DNA of 63,888 nucleotides from BD2-11 clade cluster bacterium bin43 (GTDB taxonomy: Bacteria > Gemmatimonadota > Gemmatimonadetes > Longimicrobiales > Gaopeijiaceae): NCBI GenBank assembly GCA_002238605.1, contig MPMR01000023.1, positions 1 to 63,888 on the forward strand, in the 5' to 3' direction. The notes under the pieces were generated by a model. It had not been told where the DNA came from, searched no databases, and saw only the letters and a list, made by a program, of their open reading frames with translations. The position numbers were made by a program, and so were the translations under genes. Positions 45,288 to 54,600 of this stretch are shown in pieces. Each line of letters starts with the position of its first letter. The stretch's first letter is position 1.

Positions 45288-47045
45288 CTACCCGACCTGG
45301 CCCGTTGCTCCCACGGGATCCACCCGCACGGTCACGATGTCGGTGTCGTGGTACTTCTGGTGCCGCACCGACGTGGCGAGGTGACGGAGCAGCCTGAGCG
45401 AGAAATCCCGCTCCACGGGCACCTCGGCGGCACGCCCACCGACCAGCGCCAGGCGGTCTTCGATGTTGCCCTCCCCGGTCACCGCCAGGAACTCGAGCTC
45501 TGCCCCCCCGCCATCCGCCCGCGCCGTCACTCGCAGCCGCCGCTTGCCCGGAGCCCGGTCATCTTCCTTCGCCTGGTCCAGAAGAACGAGCAGCGTCTCT
45601 TCGGCTGCCAGGTCCAACCGGTTGGCAGTTTCCTCCGCGAGCTTCGAGCGAGACGCGAACTGCCCCAGGAAGTCCTGGATCTTCGGCAGCGCGCCCACGT
45701 TGAGGCCGGTCTCGATGCGCCGGCGCCGGGGCCCGGTCAGCTCCATGAAGACCGACAGCAGAATGGCGGTGAGCCCGCCCGAGGTCATCCCGTTCTCCAG
45801 CAGCGATCCGGCCCAGCCGAAGTACTCGCCCGGGATCTGGCCGCTCTGGAATCCGGCCCCGATCCAGAACGACACACCGATGATGGTCGCCTTGCGATAG
45901 TCGATGCCCTCCTGTGTGACCATCTCCACGCCCAGCACGAACAGGATCGCGATCAGGACGATGATGTAGGCGCCCACCACTGGGTCCGGGATTGCGAGCA
46001 GCACCGCCGTGGCCTTGGGGAAGAAGGCCAGCGCGATGAAGATGAGCCCGATGCACATGCCCACCCGGCGCGCGCCGATCCCCGTGATATCGACGATGGA
46101 GACGCTGTTCGAGTAGGTGGTGTTGGGAACCGTGGCGAGCAGACCCGACAGGAGGTTGCCCACGCCATCCGCCGCCACCGCGCCCTGCACGGCGCGGAAG
46201 TCGGTGGCCCGCCGCTCGCGCCACGACACCCGCTGGATCGCCATGCCGTCCCCGATGGTCTCGATGGCGCCGACAAGGGTGACGAAGATGAAGGCCGGAA
46301 GCATGGCCCAGAAGCCGGCGCTCAGGCTCAGGTCGAAGCCCGGCCATCCCGCGGTCGGCATCCCGAACCAGAGCGCCTCGCCCACGATCTCCATGTTGTA
46401 GGTCCCGAACCCGGCCGCGACCAGGCAGCCACCCACGGCCCCGATCACCGATCCCCACAGACGCAGCGCTCCCCGGGCCCGGAGGATGATGACCACGGTA
46501 ATCACGATTGTGGTAAGGGCAGTGAAGGGCGCGGCCGCGGGCGCGGCTCCCTCCGGCGCCACGAAGAGCAGGTCGAACCCGATGGGCATGACCGTGACCG
46601 CGATCAGCATGATCACGGTGCCCGCCACCGTCGGCGTGATGAAGCGCCTGAGCAGCGAGAGGCGCGACGAGATCAGGAACTGGAAGAGCGACGAAGCCAC
46701 GATCAGGGTGGCCAGCAGAGACGGCCCGCCCAGCTGCAGCGCCGCGACCGACACCGCGATGAACACCCCCGACGTGCCCATCAGCAGGATGTATCCGGCC
46801 CCGATCCTGCCCAGGGGTCGCGCCTGAAGCAGCGTCGAGATGCCGCACACGATCAGGGCCGCAAACGCAGCCCAGGCCAGATAGGTCTCGCTCCCGCCTC
46901 CGGCACGCACCACGATCGCCACAGTGATGACGATGCCCGCGATGTTCAGCAGGATGTACTGAAAGGCGAGCCCGAAGGAGACGCTCCAGCCCGGGGTCTC
47001 GTCGGCCTGGTAGCGGAGGTCCTGCCGTTGCGAGGAGGCGGGCAT
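45288..47045 (-). CDS. NCS2-type xanthine/uracil permease fused to HATPase-like domain
   Basis: Residues 1-450 form a polytopic NCS2 transporter: GAGYILLMGTSGVFIAVS, RFITPTVAGTVIMLIAV, FIFVTLVGAIETIGDG, TTYSNSVSIVDITGIGARRVG and IPDPVVGAYIIVLIAILFVLG. Such proteins import nucleobases with protons or Na+. The last 130 residues are soluble, with NRLDLAAEETLLVLL, GEGNIEDRL and SLRLLRHLATSVRHQKYHDTDIVTVRV, which resemble an RsbW/HATPase_c_2-type ATP-binding domain. The key Asn/Asp residues of an active GHKL ATPase are not obvious to me. It lies 63 bp downstream of an XRE/ImmA gene and five bases upstream of mscS. Confidence 0.75.
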   Translation of the reverse strand: MPASSQRQDLRYQADETPGWSVSFGLAFQYILLNIAGIVITVAIVVRAGGGSETYLAWAAFAALIVCGISTLLQARPLGRIGAGYILLMGTSGVFIAVSVAALQLGGPSLLATLIVASSLFQFLISSRLSLLRRFITPTVAGTVIMLIAVTVMPIGFDLLFVAPEGAAPAAAPFTALTTIVITVVIILRARGALRLWGSVIGAVGGCLVAAGFGTYNMEIVGEALWFGMPTAGWPGFDLSLSAGFWAMLPAFIFVTLVGAIETIGDGMAIQRVSWRERRATDFRAVQGAVAADGVGNLLSGLLATVPNTTYSNSVSIVDITGIGARRVGMCIGLIFIALAFFPKATAVLLAIPDPVVGAYIIVLIAILFVLGVEMVTQEGIDYRKATIIGVSFWIGAGFQSGQIPGEYFGWAGSLLENGMTSGGLTAILLSVFMELTGPRRRRIETGLNVGALPKIQDFLGQFASRSKLAEETANRLDLAAEETLLVLLDQAKEDDRAPGKRRLRVTARADGGGAELEFLAVTGEGNIEDRLALVGGRAAEVPVERDFSLRLLRHLATSVRHQKYHDTDIVTVRVDPVGATGQVG

Positions 47046-47108
47046 GGGATGGCGCTCGCGTTTGAAGGAACCTGTCCGCAGTGCGCCATTACCGGCGTTC
47101 CACGGACT

Positions 47109-48227
47109 CTACGCCTCGAAGTATGCTTCGTGGCCGTACGACTGGAGTAGCGCAGCCAGATCGGGAAGCGACAGCCCCAGAATGGTTGCCGCCCGCTGCA
47201 CCGAGAGGCGTCCCGTGTCCAGAGCGACGGCAATCAGCTTGACAAAGGGCCGACTGAACAAGGAGGGCGCACCGCAGCGCGACCGGTCATTCGCAGTCAG
47301 GCGCTCGTCATCCAGGGCATCGATTTCCCTTCTCGAGAGCAAGCCGAGGTTGCGAAGACGCCACTTGTAGGCTGAGGCGGAGACTCGAAGTCTGGCCGCG
47401 CCTTCCTTCAACCGGTCGTGCGGATCGGCCGACCGGGATCGGGACTCCCAGTGCTTCTTCACGATGATTCCGGGCATAAGGACGGCCGCCGCGAAATTCT
47501 CGGCCAGTTTTTCCGTGCGCGATCCTTTCCCTCGGCGCCGCACTTCAACCGCCTCCGTCCGCTCAGGTGGCATCGCGTCCCAGGTAAGCAGGTGGAACAG
47601 TTCGTGGGCCAGATCGAAGTTCCGGCGTCCTTCGGGCTCCCGACGGTTGATGAGAACGCAGCTGAATCCCGGGATGCGCGAGGCAGCTCCCGAAACGCCG
47701 TGCGGCGCATCAACATCGAGCACCACAATCCGCAGGCGATCCTCCATGACAGCCCGCAGTCTTTCCGCAGGGCATCGCCCGAGGTCAAAGCGATGTGCTA
47801 CCGCTTCGCCGGCTGCCATCGCATCTTCGAACGACGACGTACGTCGCAGGTTCAGCGCATGCCCAAGCCACCGCGGCCTTTGACCCTGCTCCCGGGACAG
47901 CTCCCGATACGTGGCGATCCATCGGCCGGCTCGGCGTTCAAACTCGTCGACAACCGCGGTTGAAACGCCTGGACTCGTCCGGAAGCTGAACTCGCCTTCG
48001 CCCTCCAGCCGGAATGCATCGGTGAAGTAGTCGAGGTCCACACCCAGAACGTCCATCGCCATGATGAACTCATTCGCGGCGAGCGCACGCTCTCCATCCT
48101 CGATCCTGGCAACGCTCTGACGGTGTTTCAGGCCGAGGCTGTCCGCCAGCTGCTGCTGGGTCAGGCCGGCTCGGTCACGGGCGGCCTTGAGGCGACGACC
48201 GATGCGCGTCCGATGTTGCATATACAT
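47109..48227 (-). CDS. XRE-family regulator with ImmA/IrrE metallopeptidase domain
   Basis: The 372-residue protein has an N-terminal HTH (IGRRLKAARDRAGLTQQQLADSLG), a central zinc-metallopeptidase of the ImmA/IrrE type with FDLAHELFHLLTWD, and a C-terminal helical part (SASAYKWRLRNLGLLSRREID, AATILGLSLPDLAALLQSYG). ImmA/IrrE proteins cleave partner repressors in response to DNA damage or other signals; here HTH and protease are fused. It is divergent from the CocE-like gene and precedes the permease. The ATG at 48227 lies just downstream of TTGCAA and TAATGT elements. Confidence 0.88.
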   Translation of the reverse strand: MYMQHRTRIGRRLKAARDRAGLTQQQLADSLGLKHRQSVARIEDGERALAANEFIMAMDVLGVDLDYFTDAFRLEGEGEFSFRTSPGVSTAVVDEFERRAGRWIATYRELSREQGQRPRWLGHALNLRRTSSFEDAMAAGEAVAHRFDLGRCPAERLRAVMEDRLRIVVLDVDAPHGVSGAASRIPGFSCVLINRREPEGRRNFDLAHELFHLLTWDAMPPERTEAVEVRRRGKGSRTEKLAENFAAAVLMPGIIVKKHWESRSRSADPHDRLKEGAARLRVSASAYKWRLRNLGLLSRREIDALDDERLTANDRSRCGAPSLFSRPFVKLIAVALDTGRLSVQRAATILGLSLPDLAALLQSYGHEAYFEA

Positions 48228-48233
48228 GAAGGT

Positions 48234-48262
48234 ACATTAATCTTGCAATAGATGATTTGCAA
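48234..48262 (-). promoter_or_regulatory. Candidate promoter/operator of the XRE/ImmA gene
   Basis: TTGCAA occurs at 48243-48248 and 48257-48262, each self-complementary. On the minus strand, TTGCAA (48262-48257), a 17-bp spacer and a weak -10-like TAATGT (48239-48234) lead directly to the ATG at 48227. This is a loose match, and the mRNA would be leaderless. Confidence 0.4.
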
Positions 48263-48327
48263 CACTGCATCTCGTGTAGTTCTTCCGATCCAGGAAGAGC
48301 GGCACGCCTGCCTCGGGAGTCCGCCCC

Positions 48328-50235
48328 ATGAAACGCCGAGACCAAGCGAACGCGGCCCCCGCGCCGCTGACCGCAGCCCCCGCGACCGTCGCGCTGGCTC
48401 TACTCGCACTCACCGCGTCCTGCGGCGACGCCCCGTCCTCCGGAGCGGGGGCGATCGGCCCGGCCAGCACGCTCGATCGCAACCAGGCGCTCCATATTCC
48501 CATGCGCGACGGCGTGCGTATCGCTGTCGATGTCTGGCTGCCGGAGGGGATCGAGCCGGGCGCGCGGCTGCCCACGATGATCCGGGCAACACGGTACTGG
48601 CGGGCCCGCGGATTCGTCGACGCGCCGATCGAGGGCGACTCCAACTTCGACGAGGCCGAGCGCTGGAACGGGGCAGGGTACGCGCTGGTTCTCATTGACG
48701 CGCGCGGGAGCGGGGCGTCGTTCGGCATCCGGCGCTTCGAGCTCGCCGAGGACGAAGTGCGCGACTACGGGGAGGTCGCCGACTGGATCGTAGCGCAGCC
48801 GTGGTCGAACGGCCGGGTCGGAGCCTACGGCGTTTCCTACGCGGGCAATACCGCGGAGATGCTGGCGGTCAACCGGAACCCGGCGGTGAAGGCGGTCGCG
48901 CCGCTCTTCAACGACTTCGACAACTTCGGCCACCTGGTCTTCCCGGGCGGCGTGCTCACCGTCGGCTTCCTGGAGAGCTGGTCAAACCGCACCCGCATGC
49001 AGGACCTGAACGACATCTGCGGGCTTTCAGGCGTGACCGGTGCGGAGTGCGACGAGCTGCGGCGCAACCAAGTGACGGGCGTCAAACCGGTGGACGCGGA
49101 CGGCGCCCTCATCGCCGCGGCGGTGGCCGAGCACGAAGCCAACACGGTGCCCTTCGGGGCGGCACTCGAATACGAGTTCCGCGACGATCCCTTCGGCCGC
49201 TACGACGAAACGAACGTCGGGCACCGCCGGAGCCCCTCAGGCCATCTCCCGCAGATCGAGGAGTCGGGCGCGGCGATGTTCATCGAGGCAGGCTGGCAGG
49301 ACGCCGGGACGGTGAACGGCACCCTGGGCCGCTACAACACCATCTCGAACTCCCAGCACGTCTTCATCGGACCGTGGGACCACGGGGCCCGCAACGACGC
49401 CGACCCGTTCAATCCCGACGATGCCCCGGTGGCGCCCGGCGCGGCGACCCGGTTTGCCCGGCTGGTGGCCTTCTTCGACGAACACCTCAAGGAGAGCGGG
49501 TCAGGGCGGACTCCGACCGAGATCAACTACTACACGCTTGGCGCGGACCGCTGGACGCGCACCGAGACCTGGCCACCCGAAGGCTTCGAGGATGAGATCT
49601 GGTACTTCGGCGCCGAGGGGACGCTGACGCGGGAGGCGCCGTCCGCGCCCGAGGCCGAGGACGCCTACACCGTCGACTTCACGGCGACCACGGGCACGCG
49701 CAACCGCTGGTACACCAACGGCGGCGGCGGCGACGTCGTGTACGGTGATCGCCGGGGCGAGGACGCGAAGCTGCTCACCTACACCAGCGCCCCCATGGAG
49801 GTCGACACGGAGATGACGGGGCATCCGGTGGTCACGCTGCACGTCGCTTCGACCGAGGCCGACGGCGCGTTCATCGTCTACCTGGAGGACGTCGCCCCGG
49901 ACGGAACCGTGCGCTACATCACCGAGGGACAGCTGCGCGCCGTGATGCGTGCGGTCACGGACGACCCGCCCCCATACCGCAAGTACGGCCCCCACCGCTC
50001 GGAACTGCGCGGCGATGCGATGCCGCTCGTGCCCGGTGAAGTCGCCGAAGTCAGCTTCGACCTGTGGGCGACCTCCGTGTTGATTCGGGAAGGCCACCGC
50101 ATCCGCGTCGCCATCGCGGGCGCGGACGCCGACACCTTCCTGCGCTATCCGCGGGATGGGGGCGTGCCGGTGCTTTCGGTTCAGCGGAACGCGGCCCACC
50201 CGTCCGCGATCGTCCTGCCGATGAAGCCGATGTGA
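48328..50235 (+). CDS. CocE/NonD family hydrolase (X-Pro dipeptidyl-peptidase-like), lipoprotein
   Basis: The 635-residue protein has a lipoprotein signal (ALLALTASC), then the CocE family core: RDGVRIAVDVWLPEG, YALVLIDARGSGASFG, nucleophile motif GVSYAG and WDHGARNDADPF with the catalytic His. A C-terminal jelly-roll domain follows (DTEMTGHPVVTLHVAST, GHRIRVAIAGADADTF). Family members hydrolyse acyl, ester or amide bonds, for example cocaine, glutaryl-cephalosporin or prolyl peptides; the natural substrate is unknown. It is divergent from the XRE/ImmA gene. Confidence 0.88.
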   Translation: MKRRDQANAAPAPLTAAPATVALALLALTASCGDAPSSGAGAIGPASTLDRNQALHIPMRDGVRIAVDVWLPEGIEPGARLPTMIRATRYWRARGFVDAPIEGDSNFDEAERWNGAGYALVLIDARGSGASFGIRRFELAEDEVRDYGEVADWIVAQPWSNGRVGAYGVSYAGNTAEMLAVNRNPAVKAVAPLFNDFDNFGHLVFPGGVLTVGFLESWSNRTRMQDLNDICGLSGVTGAECDELRRNQVTGVKPVDADGALIAAAVAEHEANTVPFGAALEYEFRDDPFGRYDETNVGHRRSPSGHLPQIEESGAAMFIEAGWQDAGTVNGTLGRYNTISNSQHVFIGPWDHGARNDADPFNPDDAPVAPGAATRFARLVAFFDEHLKESGSGRTPTEINYYTLGADRWTRTETWPPEGFEDEIWYFGAEGTLTREAPSAPEAEDAYTVDFTATTGTRNRWYTNGGGGDVVYGDRRGEDAKLLTYTSAPMEVDTEMTGHPVVTLHVASTEADGAFIVYLEDVAPDGTVRYITEGQLRAVMRAVTDDPPPYRKYGPHRSELRGDAMPLVPGEVAEVSFDLWATSVLIREGHRIRVAIAGADADTFLRYPRDGGVPVLSVQRNAAHPSAIVLPMKPM

Positions 50236-50250
50236 GGGACTGGAATACAA

Positions 50251-50281
50251 GTATCATACATCGCTAATACAGGAATGATAC
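50251..50281. terminator. Inverted repeat between convergent genes
   Basis: GTATCAT (50251-50257) and ATGATAC (50275-50281) form 7-bp arms in the AT-rich 56-bp space between the ends of the CocE-like and P450 genes. The arms are AT-rich and no T-tract follows, so termination is only a suggestion. Confidence 0.35.
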
Positions 50282-50291
50282 AGGAGATTGG

Positions 50292-51557
50292 CTAGCCCAC
50301 CCGCACGTCGAAGTGTTCGAGTCCCCTCAGGACGATGCTCGGCCGGTATCGCGGCGGGCGCGTGCCGAATTCGAGCCGGTCGAATCGCTCCAGCAGCACC
50401 TCGAGCGCGATCCGTCCCTCAAGGCGGGCGAGGGGCGCGCCGAGGCAGTGATGGATGCCCCGGCCGAACGAGATGTTCGGCTGGCCCGACCGCGTGATGT
50501 CCAGCTTCTCCGGATGGGGGAACCGTGCGGGATCGTGATTGGCGGATCCGATCAGGAGGGTGATCATGGTACCCTCCCTGATCGGCAGCCCCCCGAGTTC
50601 CATGTCCCGGAGTGCGACGCGCATGTCCAGCTGGACGGGTGCGTCGTAGCGCAGAAGTTCTTCCACCGCTGAAGGGATCAGTTCGGGCCGTTCCCTGAGC
50701 AGGGCGAGCTGGTCGGGGTGGCGCAGGAGGGCCCGGACTCCGTTCCCGATGAGGTTGGTGGTGGTCTCGTTGCCGGCCGTGAGGAGAAGGCGAAGCATCA
50801 CCAGCGTTTCCTCGGCGGTCAGCTTGTCGCCTGCGTCCTCGGCCTCGACCAGGCGCGAGACGAGATCGTCGCGGGGTTTGCGGCGGCGCTGCTCGATGAT
50901 GCCGGTGAAGTATGCCGCGAACTGCCGGGCGGCACGATACACCTTCCGTTCCTCTTCCGGAGAAAGGAAAGGCTCCAGGGCGCGCGCCAGATCGTCGGAC
51001 CAGACCTTGAAGCGCCCGAGGTCGCTCTCGGGAACCCCGATCATCCGGGCGATCACGATCGTGGGAAGCGGCACCGCGAAGGCCTTCATGAGGTCGAATT
51101 CCCGGGCCGCTCCGACCTGGTCGAGGAGCGTGCGCGCGGTGGCGCGGATGTAGTCCTCCATCGTCGCCACCTGGCGGGGCGTGAATGCCCGGTTGACGAG
51201 ACTGCGGAGGCGGGTATGGTCGGGCGGGTCCTGTGCGAGCATGCTCGGCGTGAGCTTCTTCCGCGTTGCAAGAGAGCCCTCCGAGGACGTCACCCTGCTG
51301 AAGTCGTTGCCGAAGCTCCTGTGGTCCCGGAGGATGCGGTCGATGTCGGCGTAGCGGGACACCACGACCTGGTCGGCGAAGATGCTGCGATGAATCGGGT
51401 CGCGCTGGCGGAGCTTGCGGTACAGCGGGTAGGGGTCGGCCACGAAGCCGGGCGAGAGCGGCCGGTAGGCGACTCCGGTTCGCAGCCACTCCCCGGTCAG
51501 CCGGATGTAAATGCCGGCCGCCCAGACGGCTCTTGCAATCGCGTTCCTGGGAACCAT
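50292..51557 (-). CDS. Bacterial cytochrome P450
   Basis: The 421-residue protein shows class-I P450 motifs: the I-helix LLLTAGNETTTNLIG, the K-helix ExxR in VEELLRYDAP, and the heme-binding loop ISFGRGIHHCLGAPLARLEG with the Cys ligand. TRLRSLVNRAFTPRQV is typical of the family. Such enzymes monooxygenate small molecules using separate ferredoxin and reductase, neither of which is in the window. I chose the ATG at 51557; the frame is open upstream but those residues lie over the oppositely oriented VPS10-like gene. Confidence 0.92.
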   Translation of the reverse strand: MVPRNAIARAVWAAGIYIRLTGEWLRTGVAYRPLSPGFVADPYPLYRKLRQRDPIHRSIFADQVVVSRYADIDRILRDHRSFGNDFSRVTSSEGSLATRKKLTPSMLAQDPPDHTRLRSLVNRAFTPRQVATMEDYIRATARTLLDQVGAAREFDLMKAFAVPLPTIVIARMIGVPESDLGRFKVWSDDLARALEPFLSPEEERKVYRAARQFAAYFTGIIEQRRRKPRDDLVSRLVEAEDAGDKLTAEETLVMLRLLLTAGNETTTNLIGNGVRALLRHPDQLALLRERPELIPSAVEELLRYDAPVQLDMRVALRDMELGGLPIREGTMITLLIGSANHDPARFPHPEKLDITRSGQPNISFGRGIHHCLGAPLARLEGRIALEVLLERFDRLEFGTRPPRYRPSIVLRGLEHFDVRVG

Positions 51558-51691
51558 TCCGTATTTTCCTGTCCCCTTCGCCTGCGGTGTCGCGGGCATG
51601 GGTGCAAGTACGCTGCCAGCCGGGTGCAGGTTGCATGCCGGCGCCGTGCTGGCGCGCGAGCAGTCGATTCTCCCGAAGCGGAAAAGCCAGC

Positions 51692-54600
51692 ATGAAAACC
51701 CAGCGCAGCTCGACCCCGAAACCCCGCCGCACCCGCCGCGCCACAGTCGTCCTCGCGGCCTTCTGCGCATTGACCAACGTGTTCCCATCCGGGCGCGCGC
51801 ATGCGCAATCCGCGCTCGAGACCGCCATCTCGCATCTGCAGTATCGCGAGCTCGGGCCCGCGCTCATGGGTGGGCGCATCGCGGACATCGCCGTGGTGGA
51901 GTCCAAGCCGCAGATCTTCTACATCGGCACGGGCACGGGCGGGGTCTGGAAGACCGAGAACCACGGGACTTCCTGGACGCCGGTCTTCGACGATCAACCC
52001 ACGAGCTCCATCGGCGACGTCACGCTCGACCAGTCGAACCCGAACCTGGTCTGGGTCGGCACCGGCGAGCCGCAGAACCGGCAGTCGTCGGGCTGGGGCA
52101 ACGGCGTCTACAAATCGGTCGACGGCGGCAGGACCTGGCGGCACATGGGGCTCGAGGGAAGCAAACACGTCGGGCGCATCCTCATCCATCCGCGCAATCC
52201 GGATGTCGTGTACGTCGCGGCGGTCGGGGATCTCTGGGGGCCCAACGAGGAGAGGGGTGTCTTCCGCACGCAGGACGGGGGCGAGAGCTGGGAGAAGGTG
52301 CTTTACATCGACGAGCACACCGGCGCCATCGACATGGCGATGGATCCGCGCGATCCAAACACCATCTTCGCGGGGATGTACCAGCGGCGGCGCACGGGCT
52401 GGGGGTTCAACGGGGGCGGCCCGGGGAGCGGGCTCTACCGCACCCTGGACGGGGGCGATAGCTGGACGGAACTGACCGAGGGACTCCCCGATGGAGATAA
52501 GGGACGCATCGGGGTGGAGGTCTTCCGCGGCGACGGGAACATCGTGTACGCGCTGATCGAGGCGGAGCCGAGGAGCCCGGGCCAGGGCTTCGGAGGGGGC
52601 GGAGGCCCGTCGCGGAGCGGCCTCTTCCGCTCGCTCGACCGCGGCAACACCTGGGAGAAAATGTCGGACACCAATCCGCGGCCGATGTACTACTCGCATG
52701 TGCGCATCGACCCCACCAACGTGGACCGCATCTACGTCCTCGGGGGCTCCCTGATGGTGTCGGACGACGGCGGGCGCACCTTCCGCAGCGACGGCGCCGC
52801 CCAGGTGCACGTCGATCACCACGCGCTCTGGATCAACCCCGCGGACCCGGATCATCTGATTCTGGGAAGCGACGGCGGCGTGGCCGCGAGCTGGGACGGC
52901 ACCGGGCACTGGCGCATGTTCGACAACCTGCCGCTGGGCCAGTTCTACGCCATCGGCCACGACATGCGCGATCCGTACTTCGTGTGCGGCGGGCTGCAGG
53001 ACAACGACGCGTGGTGCGGGCCCTCCAACACGCGCTCGTTCCACGGGATCCGCCACCAGGACTGGTACGAGGTGGCGTACGGCGACGGCTTCTTCGCGAT
53101 CGTCGACCCGACCGACTCGACCATCGTCTACGCCGAGTCGCAGCACGGGAACATGAACCGGTACGACCTCAACACCGGCGAGAAGATTCCCATGCGGCCC
53201 ATCACCGGCCCGCGCGAGAACGGCGACACCGCCAAGACCTACCGCTACAACTGGAACTCGCCGCTCCAGCTCTCGCCGCACGATCCGGCGACGGTCTACC
53301 TGGGCGCCAACTTCCTCATGCGCTCGCGGGACTACGGCATGTCGTGGGAGGAAGTCGGGGGCGTGGATCTCACGAAGCAGATCGACCGCGAGGAGCTCGA
53401 GATCATGGGCGTCGCCGGCTCCGAGCCGCAGATGTCGGTGAACGACGGCATCTCGACCTACGGCAACATCACCAGCTTCGCCGAGTCGACGGTGGCGCCG
53501 GGGCTGCTCTACGTGGGCACCGACGACGGCAACCTCCAGGTGAGCCGCGACGACGGCGCGACCTGGACCAACGTGGCCGACCGTATTCCCGGGCTGCCCG
53601 AACGCACCTATGTGAGCCGGGTCGAGCCTTCGCACCACGTCGAGGGGCGGGTCTATGCAAGTTTCGACGGGCACCGGAACGCGGACTACGCCGCCTACGT
53701 GTACGTGAGCGAGGATTACGGGCAGAACTGGTCCCGAATCACCGACGGGCTGCCCGACGGCTGGTCGGTGAACGTCGTAACCGAGCATCACCGCGCCCCC
53801 AACCTGCTCTTCGTGGGCAACGAGACCGGCGTGTTCGTGTCCGTTGACCGGGGAGGGCAGTGGGTCCAGCTCAAGAACAACCTGCCGACCGTGCCGGTCG
53901 ACGACATCCTCGTGCACCCGCGCGACAACGACCTGCTGGTGGGCACCCACGGCCGCTCGTTCTACATCCTGGCCGACGTGACCCCGCTGGAGCAGCTGTC
54001 GGAGTCGATGCTCGCGGAGGCGGGCCGGGTGTTCCCGCAGGCGAGGCCGACCATCATGTGGGCGGAGCGCGGCGACTGGCCCTTCCAGGGGGCGACCTAC
54101 CAGGCTCCCAATCCCCCGCGCGGGTCGCTGATCCGGTATTACCTGCGCGATGAGTGGGAAGCGCCGATGGCGGATGAGGACGAGGAGGAAGGGGGGAACG
54201 GGAACGGCGATGGGCGCGAGAATGGGGATTCCGGGCAGGACGCGGATGGCGACGCGGAGGCCGCCGGGCGCTCGGATGCGGATTCGGGACAGAACGCGGA
54301 TCAGGACGCCGACGGCGCCGGGCGCTCGGATGAAGATTCGGAAGCCTTCGCGCTGAGGATCACCGACCGCGACGGCAATCATGTCCGCACCCTCGAAGCC
54401 CCGAGCGACCCCGGCGTCAACGAGGTCGTATGGGACTGGCGCTTCGACGCGCCCTACGAGGCCGATGGCCAGCAGGGCGGTGGAGGAGGCGGCCCCTTCG
54501 GAGGCGGCACGCCCCAGGGCCCTGTCGCGCTCCCCAGCGTGTACACCGTGAGCATGGACGTCGGCGGGGAGACCTTCTCGTCGATGATCGAGATCCAGGC

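Noticed and set aside
44110-45384. A long plus-strand frame opposite the MscS-type gene
   Set aside because: The minus-strand MscS motifs are unambiguous; the antisense frame lacks any domain and has shadow-type composition.
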